From Diploscapter coronatus (lineage: Eukaryota > Nematoda > Chromadorea > Rhabditida > Rhabditidae), in contig OZ038422.1 of NCBI GenBank assembly GCA_964036155.1, positions 37,409,201-37,473,200 of the forward strand: 64,000 nt of DNA. Reading direction: 5' to 3'. The translations under genes were made by a program, and so were the position numbers. Below are positions 36,353-48,564 of this stretch, in pieces; the stretch's first letter is position 1; each line of letters starts with the position of its first letter. The notes under the pieces were generated by a model. It did no database searches, was not told where the DNA came from, and saw only the letters and a list, made by a program, of their open reading frames with translations.

Positions 36353-36879
36353 TTGAATATAGTCTCTGGAATAGATAACTTTTCATAACAAACGTGAAAT
36401 GTGATAAATTATTTATATGAGAAGCGACACTATCTAATTTTTGTCTGTATATAGAGTGATCAGAAACTACTTTTCTGACAACATTTTAGAAGCAGACAGT
36501 TAATACGATGGACGACCACGATATTTGAGGGTATGAAAAATGAATTGATTCAATGAGTTCAGTCAATTAGAAGGGAGACTTAAAAATGCACTCAACACAA
36601 ATTACAAGAAGAAAAAGAGGAGTGGCAAAACGAATGAAGGAATGAAATGAAGAGATCAAATTATTGAACTGACTAAGTGACTGAGGAACCAAGACAGAAG
36701 GACAAGGACATTGCAACAGAGCAGAGAGGCAAAGCAATGGTGCACTATTGAAATAATGAAAACAGGTCATAGTGATTTATGATGTCAGTTATGAGTGGAG
36801 TAGCTTTATAGTCTCATTTATGAGCAGATCATATGGTCATCAGATTCGTAATCGTTCATTTTGCTGTAGACGAAGCACC

Positions 36880-37026
36880 CTGTACTATACACCGCTGGAG
36901 CACCGACACTGCTGCTCGTAAAAGACATCGACTTTTTTTCTTATTTCTCCCCTTTGCCTACACTCCCTCACCCTAAAATCCGGCCCCTAATACAGACAGT
37001 CGGTGTACCGGTGGCGTGTAGTACAG
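36880..37026. mobile_element. Fold-back (MITE-like) element
   Basis: The left arm 36880-36911 contains CTGTACTATACACCGCTGGA. The right arm 36996-37026 ends TACCGGTGGCGTGTAGTACAG, pairing with the left arm at most positions. About 84 bases separate them. No open frame inside. Could also be a structured RNA gene. Confidence 0.5.
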
Positions 37027-37238
37027 CAAGCCTGTAAACGAGGACAATTGCTAAACGAAGAACTAACCGACCCTATAATTGGTGATAGGGAAGGTAGGCT
37101 AGAGTAAGGTGGAAAATTACAATAAAAGAAGGACTCATAAGTCCGTTAACTAGTAGCTACCATAAAAGAACGTACAAGTAAACGATTCATGGATGGTAAA
37201 TTATTTCAATGTTTCTTCGTATCGAATAATTTAGAGAA

Positions 37239-37492
37239 TGAAGGAAGCAAGACGAATAATTTTGAAAAAAAAACATCAGCACAGAAAACACAATAATAGT
37301 TTTAGCCGATCGTGTAATCAGAATAAGCTCTACTTGACTAGGAATTTTTCAGATGTGAACTCCAAGTCGGCTGATTTTTTCACCATAGGGGCATTTAATA
37401 ACGCTGATCATGAGCCTAAAGTCAGAAAATTCCTGGATTGGAGTCTTCCGGGCGAGAAATTCCGAAAATTTTCATATTCCATAGAGGAATAA
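37239..37492 (+). CDS. Possible single-exon small protein (84 aa)
   Basis: The frame starts at an ATG four bases after an aatttag acceptor-like site, compatible with trans-splicing. The product is basic at the N-terminus (KKKHQHRKH) and ends in a moderately hydrophilic block (LDWSLPGEKFRKF). No family or domain recognised; it could be chance. Confidence 0.25.
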
Positions 37493-38317
37493 TATATGCT
37501 AGCTTATAAATTCAATTTTGCATTACACAAAACAGTTTTCCGGGTTTCCTGCATGAGCATGTCCAATCAGACATTTTCTGGTTTCAGATCCGTGATCAGT
37601 GTTATGAAACACTCCTTTTTGTGGAAATTAGCCAATTTGTGAATTAATTCACACCTGAAAAACTCCTAGTGAGATAACAAAAATCTGCATACATTTGTAA
37701 GAGTTTCTCTTCGAAACCAATAAAATATTCGAGATAGAAAAATTGTACGGTATCTTCACACGAAGAAAGAATAAGTGAAGAATGATGTAGCCTGCTATAT
37801 ACAGTAACGATGAAGAGAGTGAAAGGACCAACGATGAATTGGGCAATCGGACAAATGGGGCAATGTGTAGATGTGGAGATGTGTAAATAGGCACCGAAAT
37901 TGACAAGACAGAGGAGCAGTGCCCCTTTAGTTTTCCTCTCCTCTCGCTCATCATCTTCTGTCTTGTTCACTCAATGTTTTCCTCGTTCCCTTCGCCTTCC
38001 CTAATACAACGACCATCTTTCCTCTAATCTCTTCCTTCTTTCCTCACAAATAATCGCCCCCTGACTGACTGACTGTGCGAATAGGGAGATTATAGAGTGA
38101 ATTGCAGGCAAAGCACTGCAATTTACAGGACAATTCGTCGTGATGGAGCAATTTGTATGTCATAAATATTGTTGGTGATGAATGCATGAAGTTCAGCTTG
38201 TAATGATCTCGTGATGCCAGTGTTGCTTTATTTTCACAGCCATAGAGAATAGTAGATGACTGTAAATGGAGTGGGGGGAGTGGAACTGGAATAGGGAAGA
38301 GATGGAGGAAGAGGAAA

Positions 38318-39731
38318 TCAGAGATTGTAAAACGACCATTTGGCATGGTCGACTCCGTGCTGCATGCGGGCGTCGATCGTGTCGATCATCAGGTAGACTC
38401 GACTTTGATCGGAAATCATCAGCTGGTTCAGCTTAGATGTCGCCATCCTAAAACAATTGGGTAATTAGGAAAGCATCTTGAATATTGAATAAAGACGAAA
38501 TGATCATTTTGGATCATCATGCGAGGATGAGAACCGTGAAAATAAATGTATGTTTTGATCAAGCTATTCCGTTATTCATTCTTCTCAATTATTGCAATTG
38601 TTCTCACTCAGGACTCAGCTCGTGTCCTTTCCCAAATCCCCTTTCGGATTTGTAGACGCGACCGAATGTGTCGGGCAGAATAGGTACGCGCGACTTGATG
38701 AATGCTTCCCGAATCACTTCCCGCAGAGTTCGGTTTGCGTTGGCTTCGATTGGCAGCTGCTTCTGGCGGTTCTCAAAAAAGACAAATCAACTTATTTGAT
38801 AATCAGGCATTCTTCCTGTCGTCCTAAATTTGTTACCAGCTTCTCCTATACTTCCTAACTTTAACCCTTGCGACAAATATAGAAAACCAATTTTCTTTCA
38901 TTTTTTTACCTTAAAAACTTGAAAGCTAAAAAAGTAGTATAAAAAAGGCTATGAAAAATTTCGACCAAAATGAATGGAAACTAAATGAAAAAGTTCTCAT
39001 GCAATAAATGAAGTTCGGCTTACCGTCGCATTTTCGCGTCGGTAGAACAGCATGCAGACTACTGTGGTGACTTGTTGAAGCGCTGTCAATGGGACCAGTG
39101 ACTCTGAAGGCATTAATTGAGTATGCATCATGATAAAAAAAACGTCATTTTTGAAAGAAAAAGGATCGGTATCTATACAAAGAACACGACTGGATTTTAT
39201 ACCTTACTCAGTTTTAGATTTAGGAAGTGTAGGAAAAGAAGCGAAAATATGAATCCTAAAATTTGGCGGTCTTCATTAAGTCATGAAGGAGGCAGAATTG
39301 GTAGTCTTTTCAATACCCTCAAGATTTATAATTTGAACATACCGAATGGAGCATTAGTATTGTTGGCATCGGATCCAGATTTGTGAGAGTTGGGGACTGG
39401 CTTGAACTTGGATGGAGGAGTGAGGTATATGGACGTGTTATCTGACATCTTTTCCAACTTATTATCCTTCTCACAATTCGTGCGTCTGAATCATCACAAT
39501 GAGATTTTCACTTTAGATTTCAAAATTTAACTCGGAACTAGAAGTTGTTATGGAATTCTAGTTCGTCTCAGGAAAATTCGACAAGTTCTAATTTCGAAAT
39601 TTTTGATCTTCATTTATCCACTCTATCACTCGATTAATTTCTTACACTTGTGGTTTTGCAAGTTGAATCCTGCATTTGACTTCAATAATCTGGGTAACGG
39701 ATTGCTTTTTCGGACGGGACTCTTCTGACAT
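38318..39731 (-). CDS. Unrecognised 200-aa protein, five exons
   Basis: Exons (minus) 39731-39646, 39485-39343, 39103-39024, 38771-38608 and 38447-38318 keep phase with standard donors. Acceptors are tttcag-like except ttttgag before exon 4. The protein begins MSEESRPKKQSVTQIIEVK, has a flexible basic/Ser-rich middle (PPSKFKPVPNSHKSG), then a helical part (LVPLTALQQVTTVVCMLFY), ANRTLREVIREAFIKSRVP, FGRVYKSERGFGKG and a C-terminus LMISDQSRVYLMIDTIDAR. No signal peptide; one mildly hydrophobic helix. The dense, motif-like C-terminal half looks conserved, but I do not recognise the family. The gene is divergent from INCENP, 1.1 kb away, with a fold-back element just upstream. Confidence 0.75.
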
Positions 39732-39785
39732 CGTCAATCGGAAGGAAATACCGGAGTTGTGTCGTTCTGTCTGAACAATGCCAAT

Positions 39786-39893
39786 CTGGACTGGGATTAA
39801 GGTAAAATTACACCGCCTTGTAATTGCAAAATTTTACATCCTCCTGCAAATGTTTTTACAAGAGGATGTAATTTTACTTTAATCTCAGCCCTG
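39786..39893. mobile_element. Fold-back (MITE-like) element upstream of the 200-aa gene
   Basis: Arms 39791-39823 and 39856-39888 pair at 28 of 33 positions (left arm begins CTGGGATTAAGGTAAAATTA), with a 32-base centre. It lies about 60 bp before the start codon of the minus-strand gene, so it may sit in its promoter or 5' UTR. No coding content. Confidence 0.55.
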
Positions 39894-39899
39894 TATTTG

Positions 39900-40785
39900 C
39901 AGACGAGTGACAGACACAGACGACTGTAGGCAACTTACTATTTGACGGAGCCTATCTTTTCTAATACTATTTTTCAAAATCACATTTTCTTCTTTATCTT
40001 TAACTAGAGCTCCGTCATTCCGTCCTTCTGCCACGTTTATGAATACGGGCACTGTTCCAAGCGAAAATAAGGGCATTGTCTTCTTTCTCCCTTTAGTGAG
40101 TGAGAAAAGGGCCCACGCTCTATTTTCGATTGGAGCAGGAGTTTTAGGGTCAGGGCGGGTCCATTTCAGCGCCGAATACTAGCGGCGAGCATAACACCAG
40201 TTTAGGGTGATTTCATGTGATTTCACGAACCTCTAGATAACTTTTCGTCGAGAAGTCGATTCGACCAGAAAATGACTTCAAACTGCCGCTTCGCGTAATT
40301 TATAGGAATCTTTCATTATGATAACTTTCTAATTTTCTATTCTTTTCCATAATCCATGATTTTTCGCCCTTTATTGCTGGGATGGGGTTCTTACTTTTGC
40401 CGCTTCATCTCCCTTTCCTTCCTTTTCCCCCTCCGTCTAGCACTCTCGTAAACAGCAAGCATTCAAACAGACGCCCGCGAAACATTTCTCGCTCTCTTGT
40501 TTCGATTTTCTGTCGAATTTATGCGAAATGTTTCAATTTTCTCGTTGATGGTTTTTAATCTTTCTGCTGAATCTCAGGAAATTTCTGATTTCACCTCCAA
40601 TGATTTATCTAACTCGAAACTCACTGATTCTAATGGAATCTTTAGTTTTCAGACTAGCATTCTGAATTTCAAAACTTGACGCTTCTTTCCTTTCAGTCTT
40701 CCTTCAAAATTCTTCTTCCGTCAAATGCATTCGTGGTTTCTGCTCGCACTCATTTTTTTGACGAGAATGATTCGTGTTGTTTCAG
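39900..40785. other. Divergent intergenic region before INCENP
   Basis: Holds pyrimidine-rich DNA at 40380-40500 and AT-rich DNA. A tgtttcag site at about 40779-40786, some 20 bases before the INCENP ATG, is a likely trans-splice acceptor. No gene seen. Confidence 0.45.
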
Positions 40786-40806
40786 ATTTGACAGAGAGCA
40801 GACTCG

Positions 40807-43800
40807 ATGTCAAAGCGTGGAAAAGCGAAGACTGGAGGAAGCAACAAAAGCAGGAAGGGAAAGGCTGTAGTTGCACTGGCCGATCTGCCCGAGGGATGCC
40901 TCGACCCCAACGACTTCAGGATCATCGAGGAGCAGTGCGATTCGGAAAAGGTATGCGCAATGAGGAAGTGATTTCTGGGAAAGTTCATGCAGCTCATTCA
41001 CTATGCAAAGTAGAGACTTGCTGAATATTCTGTAGGACGCTTTTCTTCTCTCATCTTTCTTTATTTATCTGTATTCTGTTCTAAAATTTTTGGTACAGAG
41101 TTCACAGAAAGCAGATAGAGGATAAAGAGAGGCAAGTATGGAGGCAGATAAAAGGAAAATCGTCTATTCTTCACTTCTGTTTGGAAATTTGCAAATTTGA
41201 ATGCATTTTTGACAAGGGAAATTCCTCAATCCTAGCTAGCACAAAATACGAGTGAAAAGCGGTTTAGAGTTCCCTGGCTCCAGGCTTCTAGTTTGCCGAT
41301 TTTATATTTTCATCAAGATCTATGAGTTCCGATCTGTGCACTTCTCTTGTCAGCAGAATTTCCTCTCCAGTTCTGAAATGAAAACTCTGAAATTCTGTAA
41401 TTCCAAGATCGAATTTTCATAAGTTCTTGATCACGATTCATGAATTTTCAATTATTTTTTCTTCCTGAAAATTAAATTTAAAAACTGAAGCCGTGTATGA
41501 AGATTTGATAAATTTCCCAAACTGATTGATGAGAAATCTATTTCAGATAGCTGAAGAACTGAAACCTCTGGCCCTGGAGACCTACGAGCATATCAATCAA
41601 CACTTCAAGTGGCTTCTCGATCAGAAGGCTCAATTCAAACAGACAGTCGAGGAATTGTGAGTTGAGAGAAGGAAGGTGGAAGACAAAATACAATTTGCAG
41701 CAAGGGCAAGAGGGCTGTGCCCAAAACGCCCAGGAAGAGGAACGCGCTCACGGAAATCACCAAGGCTGTCGACGTGTTTGGGGAGTTCATCGAGAAGGCC
41801 AGGGTCAAGGAAGCTGCAGCAAATGTTGCCAGGTTGGACTTGGAAAAGTGTTCAAAATAATCGAATTGCACATGACTGATCAAGCATAGATCAATTGAAT
41901 TTTGAGAAAAGTCATTCTATGAAAAGCATCTTAATCTCTTTACTGAGTTCCAGCTCACGCCAATATGTGTTTCTCAAAGCTCTCACTTTGAAGATTTAGC
42001 AAATTCTAATTGCTGAAAGAGTTTTTTTTTTTCTGAAAGCCCTTTATGATTTCAAGATTTGCACTTTTCAAAAGAATTACATTCTTCATGAGACCGCTGA
42101 TGATTTCAGTGACCAGTCTTCGGATGCTCCTCCCAGCGCAACTCCACAGAAGTCTGCCACTCCTACAGCCACTCCGCGCAGAACTCGTCAACAGCAGGAC
42201 GAACAAAATGGACAAGATGAACAAGAGGTTGGATTGAATTGGATCATAGATTTTAGAAAATTCCCACACACTTTCTTGCTGCTCATTTCATTCTGAATTT
42301 CGAGATAGAGACATTTAGAAGCGTTTGGAAGAAAGTCGGTAAACCTGTGAAAAACTCTTTTTTCGAGCTTAATTCTGCAAAGCTGATTCAGAAATTTTAA
42401 AACAGAAAAAGACGAATAAATTTCAGAACGTGATGCCCCCTGACAATGTAGAGCAGATGGAAGTGCAACTGCAACAGCAAGATGAAGTGAAGAAAGAAAA
42501 TGAGACTGAGCAGGAACAGGAACAGGAGAAGGAGCAAGAGCCTGAAACAGTCCAGGTACCTATTTATCATATTCATTCATGATCTAAACCTGGGGCGGCG
42601 TAGTGCAGTGGTTGTGCGTTACTGCCTACAGCTAGGGTCTCAAGTTCGACTCCCGCCCTCACCCAAACCAAGGGGGTTAAGAAATGTTGGTAGTGGATAA
42701 AACCACGAAAATTTGCCTAAAATCCCTCGGCTGTTGCACAACAACAGTCTATCCCCGGGACGGGCCACTAGTCCTGTGTGGCTAGGATAGGCCGACTGTA
42801 CCCATTACAGGCTGAGGGTAGCCGACCCCCACCTAGTGGGGAATAATAAGGCTAGGAAAAAAAAAAAAAATTCATGATCTAAACCTAGCACAATGCTATT
42901 CTGTGTTGAAATGCATGGACATGCGTCTGAAATCAATTCTTAAAATTTTCTCAGAGTTTCTAAAAATTATGAATACGATTTCAGATTGCTGAACAGCCGC
43001 AACAGAATACAGAGCCTGAACAGACTGAGCAAGTGACTGGAGATGAACAGGGGAAGCAGATGCAGACTGAGATGGAGAAGGAAGGAAATGGACAGGCTGA
43101 GACAAGAGAAATCAAAATAGAACCTGCAATTCCAGTGTATCCGCAGGTCAAAATCAAGAAGGAGAACAAGCAGGTGTCTGCCACGCAGGTCCAAGCCGCA
43201 CAGCAGGCAAAGGCAAAGACACCACAAAAGCAGGGCAGAGACATGGAGGATGCTGCTGAGAGACTCGAGAAGCAGAAACTCAAGGCTATGAATCTGGCTG
43301 CTACAAAGGCGAAGACGGACAAGGAGGATCCCATCGAGAAGCAGAGACAGAAGGCCATCATCGCTCAGCAGCTCAAGGCTGAGCACGAGAAGGAAAAGGC
43401 CAATCGGGCGAAGATGCAGAGGGAGGAAAAGGCTAAAAAGGTATGAGACGTTCAAAATTTCAAAAAATGGAACTCGAAAAACATTGGTTTGTTGCGTTAA
43501 CTCGATACCCTTTTCTTGAATTTATTGCTAGTATTGTTCAAAGCTCTGTTTAAAAGTATATGATAAATGAAACCTAAATTGCAGGTGGCCGAGAACAAAC
43601 AGGCTAGGGAAGCAGAGATGGCTAGGAAGGCACAGGCCATAAAGGAACGTGAAGAGAGAGCCAGGCAGTTGCAGATTCAACAGGAAAGGGCAGCACAAAC
43701 GCAGAGCAGGACCAACAGCAAATCGCCCAGGTGTGTTTTTCATTCAATTTTGAACCCTCGTCTAGTATTTTCTAAACCATTGGAATTATTTTACCAAACA

Positions 43801-46800
43801 CCTAGACAATGGAGGAATTCCTAATATGCACATGAGGCTTGTGCGAAATATCCCAGGAAAGCTTATCGCGTTCTCTATTATACGCTTTTCCTTCTTCTTC
43901 TTCTTCTTCTTCACTATTTTTCAGTTTCTTTTTGGAACGGAAAGTAGTGAACGGAGAAAATACATACAGAGAGGTAGGCGTAGAGATGAGAAAATCACTT
44001 CGCCAAAATGCTCATACGGCTCTGATGCTCATGATTGGCGAAATTTCTATTTCCATCTTTTGTTTATTCAACTTTATCCATTAAAAGTAGGAAAGGAACT
44101 TGTTTTGCAAAAATCTCGTCGTCGTCATCATCATCATTTCTTAATACTCGGCTCAATTCGACCAAATAGCACTCATTCTTTCGTCTTCTTCTTTCAGTCG
44201 CGTTCCATTCGTGGTGCCTCGTGCAACGAGCCGTTCCCCATCCCGCATTGTACATGCGGCGTTCACGTTCTCTCCGGCAGTGCGCACTCCCACCCGCCAA
44301 CGCAGCCCTGCTCGCATCCCCAAAGCCTCGGACCGTCCCATCATCACCGCATCCAGCGGCTCAACCACTCCGGCCCGTTTCCGAGCATTCGCAGACGCTC
44401 AGTCTTCCACTCCAGGCCGATCTGCAGCAAAGACCGTCAAACTCGAACTCGACAGCGGCGATCGTGTCCGCGCACAAACTGTTCAGTCGGTTGGTCTTTA
44501 TCTCTTTTTGCTATAGTGGTATTTCGCTGAAATTAACCATCAGACACTCGCTGCATTTGAATTCATTTTGCCTCGATTCTGAATGAATTCTCAACTTTTA
44601 TTCAAGGTTTGATGACGCATTTGTTACCAAATGAAAAAACTCATTCGATATTCTCTTACATTTCTTCATCCAAAATGTCATGCTGCATAAATTTCACAAA
44701 TCTCAATCATCCAACGTTCGTTCAGCCGAGTCGTGTGCCACTCCGTAAAGTGCCCACTGTGCCGCGCAAAGCCAGCCCCGTCCTGCCTCCCGCTCCGCCT
44801 CCGCAATTCTGCCTGTCCGAATCTGATGTTAGTTCATCCGTCCGTAAATCCTCAATAAATTCGAATGCAAAGATTTCGAACCGTGGTTAACCGCCAGTGT
44901 TTTGATCTGTCCGGTGTTACTTTTTTTTTTTTAGAAAACTGAACCTAATTTTCTATTTTGCATTATTTTTGAAGCATTTTTTCACCAGAAAATTCTAAAA
45001 TTACTCCCTACAATTTCATCAAAGTAGATTTGTCAAAAATTTATTATGAACTGAGAAAAACGCTTTCTAATTTTTATGGGTCTTCGCTAGACAAAGCAAA
45101 AAGAGAGCAAAGCATTGACCGCGGTTCGAAATTACCAAAATCGGGAATAAATTGAAATTGCAGAGTTCTTTGAAAGATGATGGGTATGCAGAACTCATGC
45201 AGGAACAAGAGAAGATCCTCAGGAAGAAGCAATGGGTCAGTTACTTTAGAACTTTCCTCTTTGTTTTATCCAACTTTCTCTTTGTATTCCCTCTTCTGCA
45301 AAATCTCAAACTAGTATCTGAAAGTCAGTTCCATTTGTAGTCGAAATTGGGACTTCTTTTGAACTTTTGAAAAATAATGTTGGTAATGGAAATATCTTAT
45401 CGCGATCATTGGCAGAGTTTCGAAGGAAAATATTCAATTCTTGTCTTTTTCAATAGGCTGCATTTATCATTTTACGAAACTGTAAATTCAGGAGGAAGAA
45501 ATGCGCAGGATGAAGGAAGATGAAGAGAAGAAGCGACTGAAAGAGGAACAAGAGAGGCTGGAGAAGCACAAGAGGGAAATGGCTGCAAAGAGGGAGCAGG
45601 AACGGCTGGAGAGAGAGAGGAAGATGCAAATACTGCAGAAGGAGGAACAGGAACGCAAACTCAGACAGCAGGTTGGTTATTCGTTGAATTGTTCGAAGGA
45701 TTGCATATTTTCTGAAATGATACCAATAGGGAACCATTAGCAACAGATGTAAGCTTTCGAAGATGCTCTTCATTCCAAGTTATATGAATTCACGGGAATG
45801 ATTTCAGAAAGAAGAGAAGGAAAGAAAGATTAAGGAAGAAGAGGAAAGACTGAAGAAGTTGCAACAGCAACAACAGCAGCAGCAACAGCAGAAACAACAG
45901 CAACAACAGCTCTACAATAAGCATATGCTCAATGTCAGTGTAAGTGCAGGAACTTTTATACACTAGAAAAAAGTCGAATTCTATTTAAATGAGTTACCTA
46001 AAATTTTGCCTATTTCTGAACTTATTATTGTACTTGAAATGCGAAATTGATTAAAGATCTACTATGAAGTTTCTTAGAAAATCATACTTGACTGAGAATG
46101 ATGAGTTTCAGCAGACACCTGTTTCTCAGAGGGACACTTCTCACATCGACCAGTACGAGATGACTCCGGATAAGGTAAAATGACGCGATGATTCGAATGC
46201 ATTTGAAATTAACTTTTTATCTTTTTATTATCCTGTACGTTCTTGAGAATAGCGCCAAAAATTTCATCTCTGCTCATCGTTTTGAAATAATTGATGAAAT
46301 GACATCTGTAGGTGTTCAAGCCATCAACGGATACGAACTACTGCATTGACGACCTGAGTAGCGGAGACGAGACGGACGATGACGAGCATCCACGGAAGCA
46401 GGTCCCCAAGTGGGCTGAATGGGAGGCTGTCAGAAGGGCTGTCAAGGAACTCGACTCTCTCGCCATCGAGCCGCAGGACGTTTTCGGAGCCGTTCCTGAG
46501 GTTTGCAAAAGTTCCATTCTAACACATGGACAATGCCACATCTTGTTTGGAATTAACAGCACTGTGCCCTGTCTTTTAAAGACAGACAAACTTTCTGTTA
46601 ATTTTTTCATATTATTTATCCCTTCCAGAAAGATATAATCTGGAAAACATGGAGAAAAAAACAACTTTCTACTGTTAAGGGATAGGACGCAGTGATTATT
46701 GAATATGCTGACCAGGGATAAACATCGTATGCAAAGTATGAAGAAGTGCGACACAAATTTGCAGATCTAGAAGAGAAAAGGAAATGTGGAATGGAAAGAA

Positions 46801-47234
46801 ATAGTTTGTGTTGCTTATTTTCATACTTTTCTTACGAGATTTTCGCTCACCATACGCTTTCAATATGACAATGAAAACTGGAAGTAACTTTTGAGAACAT
46901 TTCTTGGATTCATTGGTTTTCGCATTATTCAAAAAAAAAAAAACAAAAATAATAATTCCTGAAACCCCTGTTGTTGCTGGTTTAAATCGTTCCTTGACAA
47001 CGTTTGCAGCCAAAAGTTTTCTGAAGATAATAGAATGATCTTCCAACACATGTCATTACGATTGCATCCCTATGATTGAATTAAACACGAACGTTGTTGC
47101 TTCAGCCGAACCTGCAGATGATCTTCAACTCGAGTCGTTCGTACACACGTCGAGGCTCATCCGCCATCTGGAACTCGCCCATGAGTCAACCCACCAAGGG
47201 AACTTCCACCATCGCCAAGGTCTTCCGCAAGTAG
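40807..47234 (+). CDS. icp-1: Inner centromere protein (INCENP), chromosomal passenger complex
   Basis: Scaffold of the chromosomal passenger complex; the N-terminus binds survivin/borealin and the IN-box binds and activates Aurora B. Fifteen phase-consistent exons: 40807-40950, 41547-41656, 41701-41832, 42110-42227, 42427-42555, 42985-43440, 43585-43730, 44198-44489, 44726-44827, 45164-45235, 45492-45671, 45808-45939, 46112-46174, 46312-46500, 47106-47234, giving 797 aa. It has a short N-terminal domain, a Gln/Glu-rich linker (about 160-360), a Ser/Pro/Arg basic region (about 410-540), and a charged single-alpha-helix-like segment (about 545-650: RMKEDEEKKRLKEEQERL) with a poly-Gln run. The IN-box (about 693-797) has CIDDLSSGDETDDDEHPRK and WAEWEAV. 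The last exon carries RRGSSAIWNSP, equivalent to the TSS motif phosphorylated by Aurora B. Intron 5 holds a SINE. The symbol follows the C. elegans orthologue. Confidence 0.92.
42575..42591 (+). repeat. Left target-site duplication of SINE
   Basis: attcatgatctaaacct, identical to 42870-42886; marks LINE-type retroposition. Confidence 0.9.
42592..42869 (+). mobile_element. tRNA-derived SINE, young intact copy in INCENP intron 5
   Basis: A tRNA-like head of about 70 bases has an A-box TAGTGCAGTGG at 42601-42611 and a B-box AGTTCGACTCC at 42643-42653, the two parts of an internal RNA polymerase III promoter. A unique body follows and the element ends CCTAGTGGGGAATAATAAGGC, then TAGG and an uninterrupted A-tail. 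Perfect 17-bp target duplications flank it. It is in the sense orientation of the host gene and well inside the intron, so splicing should not be disturbed. The second copy is at 24321-24593. Confidence 0.92.
42870..42886 (+). repeat. Right target-site duplication of SINE
   Basis: Exact copy of 42575-42591 directly after the A-tail. Confidence 0.9.
45866..45911 (+). repeat. CAA/CAG repeat coding poly-Gln in INCENP
   Basis: Mixed CAA and CAG codons produce a Gln run broken by one Lys near residue 650, at the end of the charged helix. Confidence 0.85.
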
Positions 47235-48564
47235 CAATCAAGCCCTCAAACCATCAAATCACCAAATCACAAATAAATTCACAAATCAGGCGATCAGACA
47301 ATTAGTGCGCACACTAAATCATTTTTGACATTTATTTCCTCCTTTGCACTGATTCAATCTCACTATTATTCTTTATCCCCAATTCCTCTATTCCCAAATT
47401 CCATTAATTTCACTTTACTCAATATGTATTCATTTGACATTCCCTTTCCTCATTTTTATCATTATCACTCGTTTATTTATGATGGATGTTTTTTTCGTAT
47501 GTGCAGCTTTGGAAAGATATTCCTTATTCGTGTTCGAATAAATAGCTTTAGTATGTTAAAGTAAGATTTTTGAAGTACCTCTGAAGAAGGTCAATTAACA
47601 TTTCAATATCTTTTCACTTTACATCCACTTGATTTTTTAATTCAATTGTGCTCGTCAAGACTTTTTTTTCTGAATTTTCGAAACCAATTAGGATTTCTTT
47701 TTCATACTGAACTTTATGAAGTTCTGATAATTAGAGATCGCAAATGGTTTCACAAATGTACTTTTCTTTAATCTTACCCAAACTACTCACTTTTGGTGTA
47801 ACTAAGACATTAGTGAAGAAAAATAAAATAAAAAACCGTTTTGGTCGAAATCAAAATCAAAATGAACACTATTTTGCTATACAAAAAAGGCATCACACAC
47901 CAAACAACACCCGGAGCTCCGGGCTAATTTTTGGCGCAGGACCATTTCATTGAATGGCTCATCGAATGAAACTGCCTTTTATGTCTAGGTATTCTGAAGG
48001 ATATTTTTTGAGGTTCTTATAACCACTTTTTATACCCTGCCGCATTTGCAGTGTTCGAAAGATATGTAGGTTGTCTTTCGATTCAGAATTAAATATTTAT
48101 TTAGTGAATACTATAAAAATACAGCAGCAGTTAGTTTGTACTTGACATGTTCAAAATGGATTAGTTTTGTTAGTCAAACGTGAGGGAGAATCTTATGCTA
48201 GGCATTTTGCTTTGTTAAAGGAATGAATCATTACTTTAAGAAAAGACGATAGAGATTATTTTCTAAATTAGAAAGCTGTGATAAATGAAGTTAGATTGCT
48301 ATAAACTTGATATTTTTTTATCAAGACACAAAGGGGGCAGGAGTTTGCAGTCCCTACTAATCGTCGTCCCTTTTCTATTTTCTCTATTGGAATGAGCCAT
48401 CCTCCTTACTTGATTACCTGCTAGATGTTACAATCTCTGCAGCCCGCCTGTCTGCCCTGTTTGCATCAGCTTCAACGCCCCACTCACTCATTAGCCCTCC
48501 CCCTTCAAACCCGTTCCCCTTTTCCTGTCCTTGATCAGGCCTTTCCTTCCCCCTTCCCCCAGTC
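47235..48564. other. 3' flank of INCENP and intergenic DNA
   Basis: AT-rich, with a pyrimidine-rich segment at 48340-48640 that runs into the signal-peptide exon of the astacin gene. A perfect palindrome CCCGGAGCTCCGGG lies at about 47909-47922. No gene supported. Confidence 0.5.

Larger units (their letters stand above)
36353..38317. other. Intergenic DNA with fold-back element
   Basis: Contains the fold-back at 36880-37026 and a possible small gene at 37239-37492. The remainder, including pyrimidine-rich DNA at 37930-38040, shows nothing supportable. Confidence 0.45.

Noticed and set aside
42601..42653. Considered as a functional tRNA gene
   Set aside because: A- and B-boxes are present but no cloverleaf with a proper acceptor stem or anticodon arm forms, and the sequence continues into a repeat body with an A-tail and target duplications: it is the SINE head.
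42967..43455. Minus-strand 162-codon frame rich in Leu and Ser
   Set aside because: It is the reverse of the Glu/Lys/Gln-rich INCENP exon 6; leucine-rich antisense frames are expected there.
44064..44368. Minus-strand frames of 71-78 codons across the INCENP exon at 44198-44489
   Set aside because: They are antisense shadows of a GC-rich coding exon whose plus-strand reading is phase-consistent with its neighbours.
47909..47922. Perfect palindrome CCCGGAGCTCCGGG
   Set aside because: Short and isolated; may be a restriction-site-like coincidence and no longer arms were found around it.
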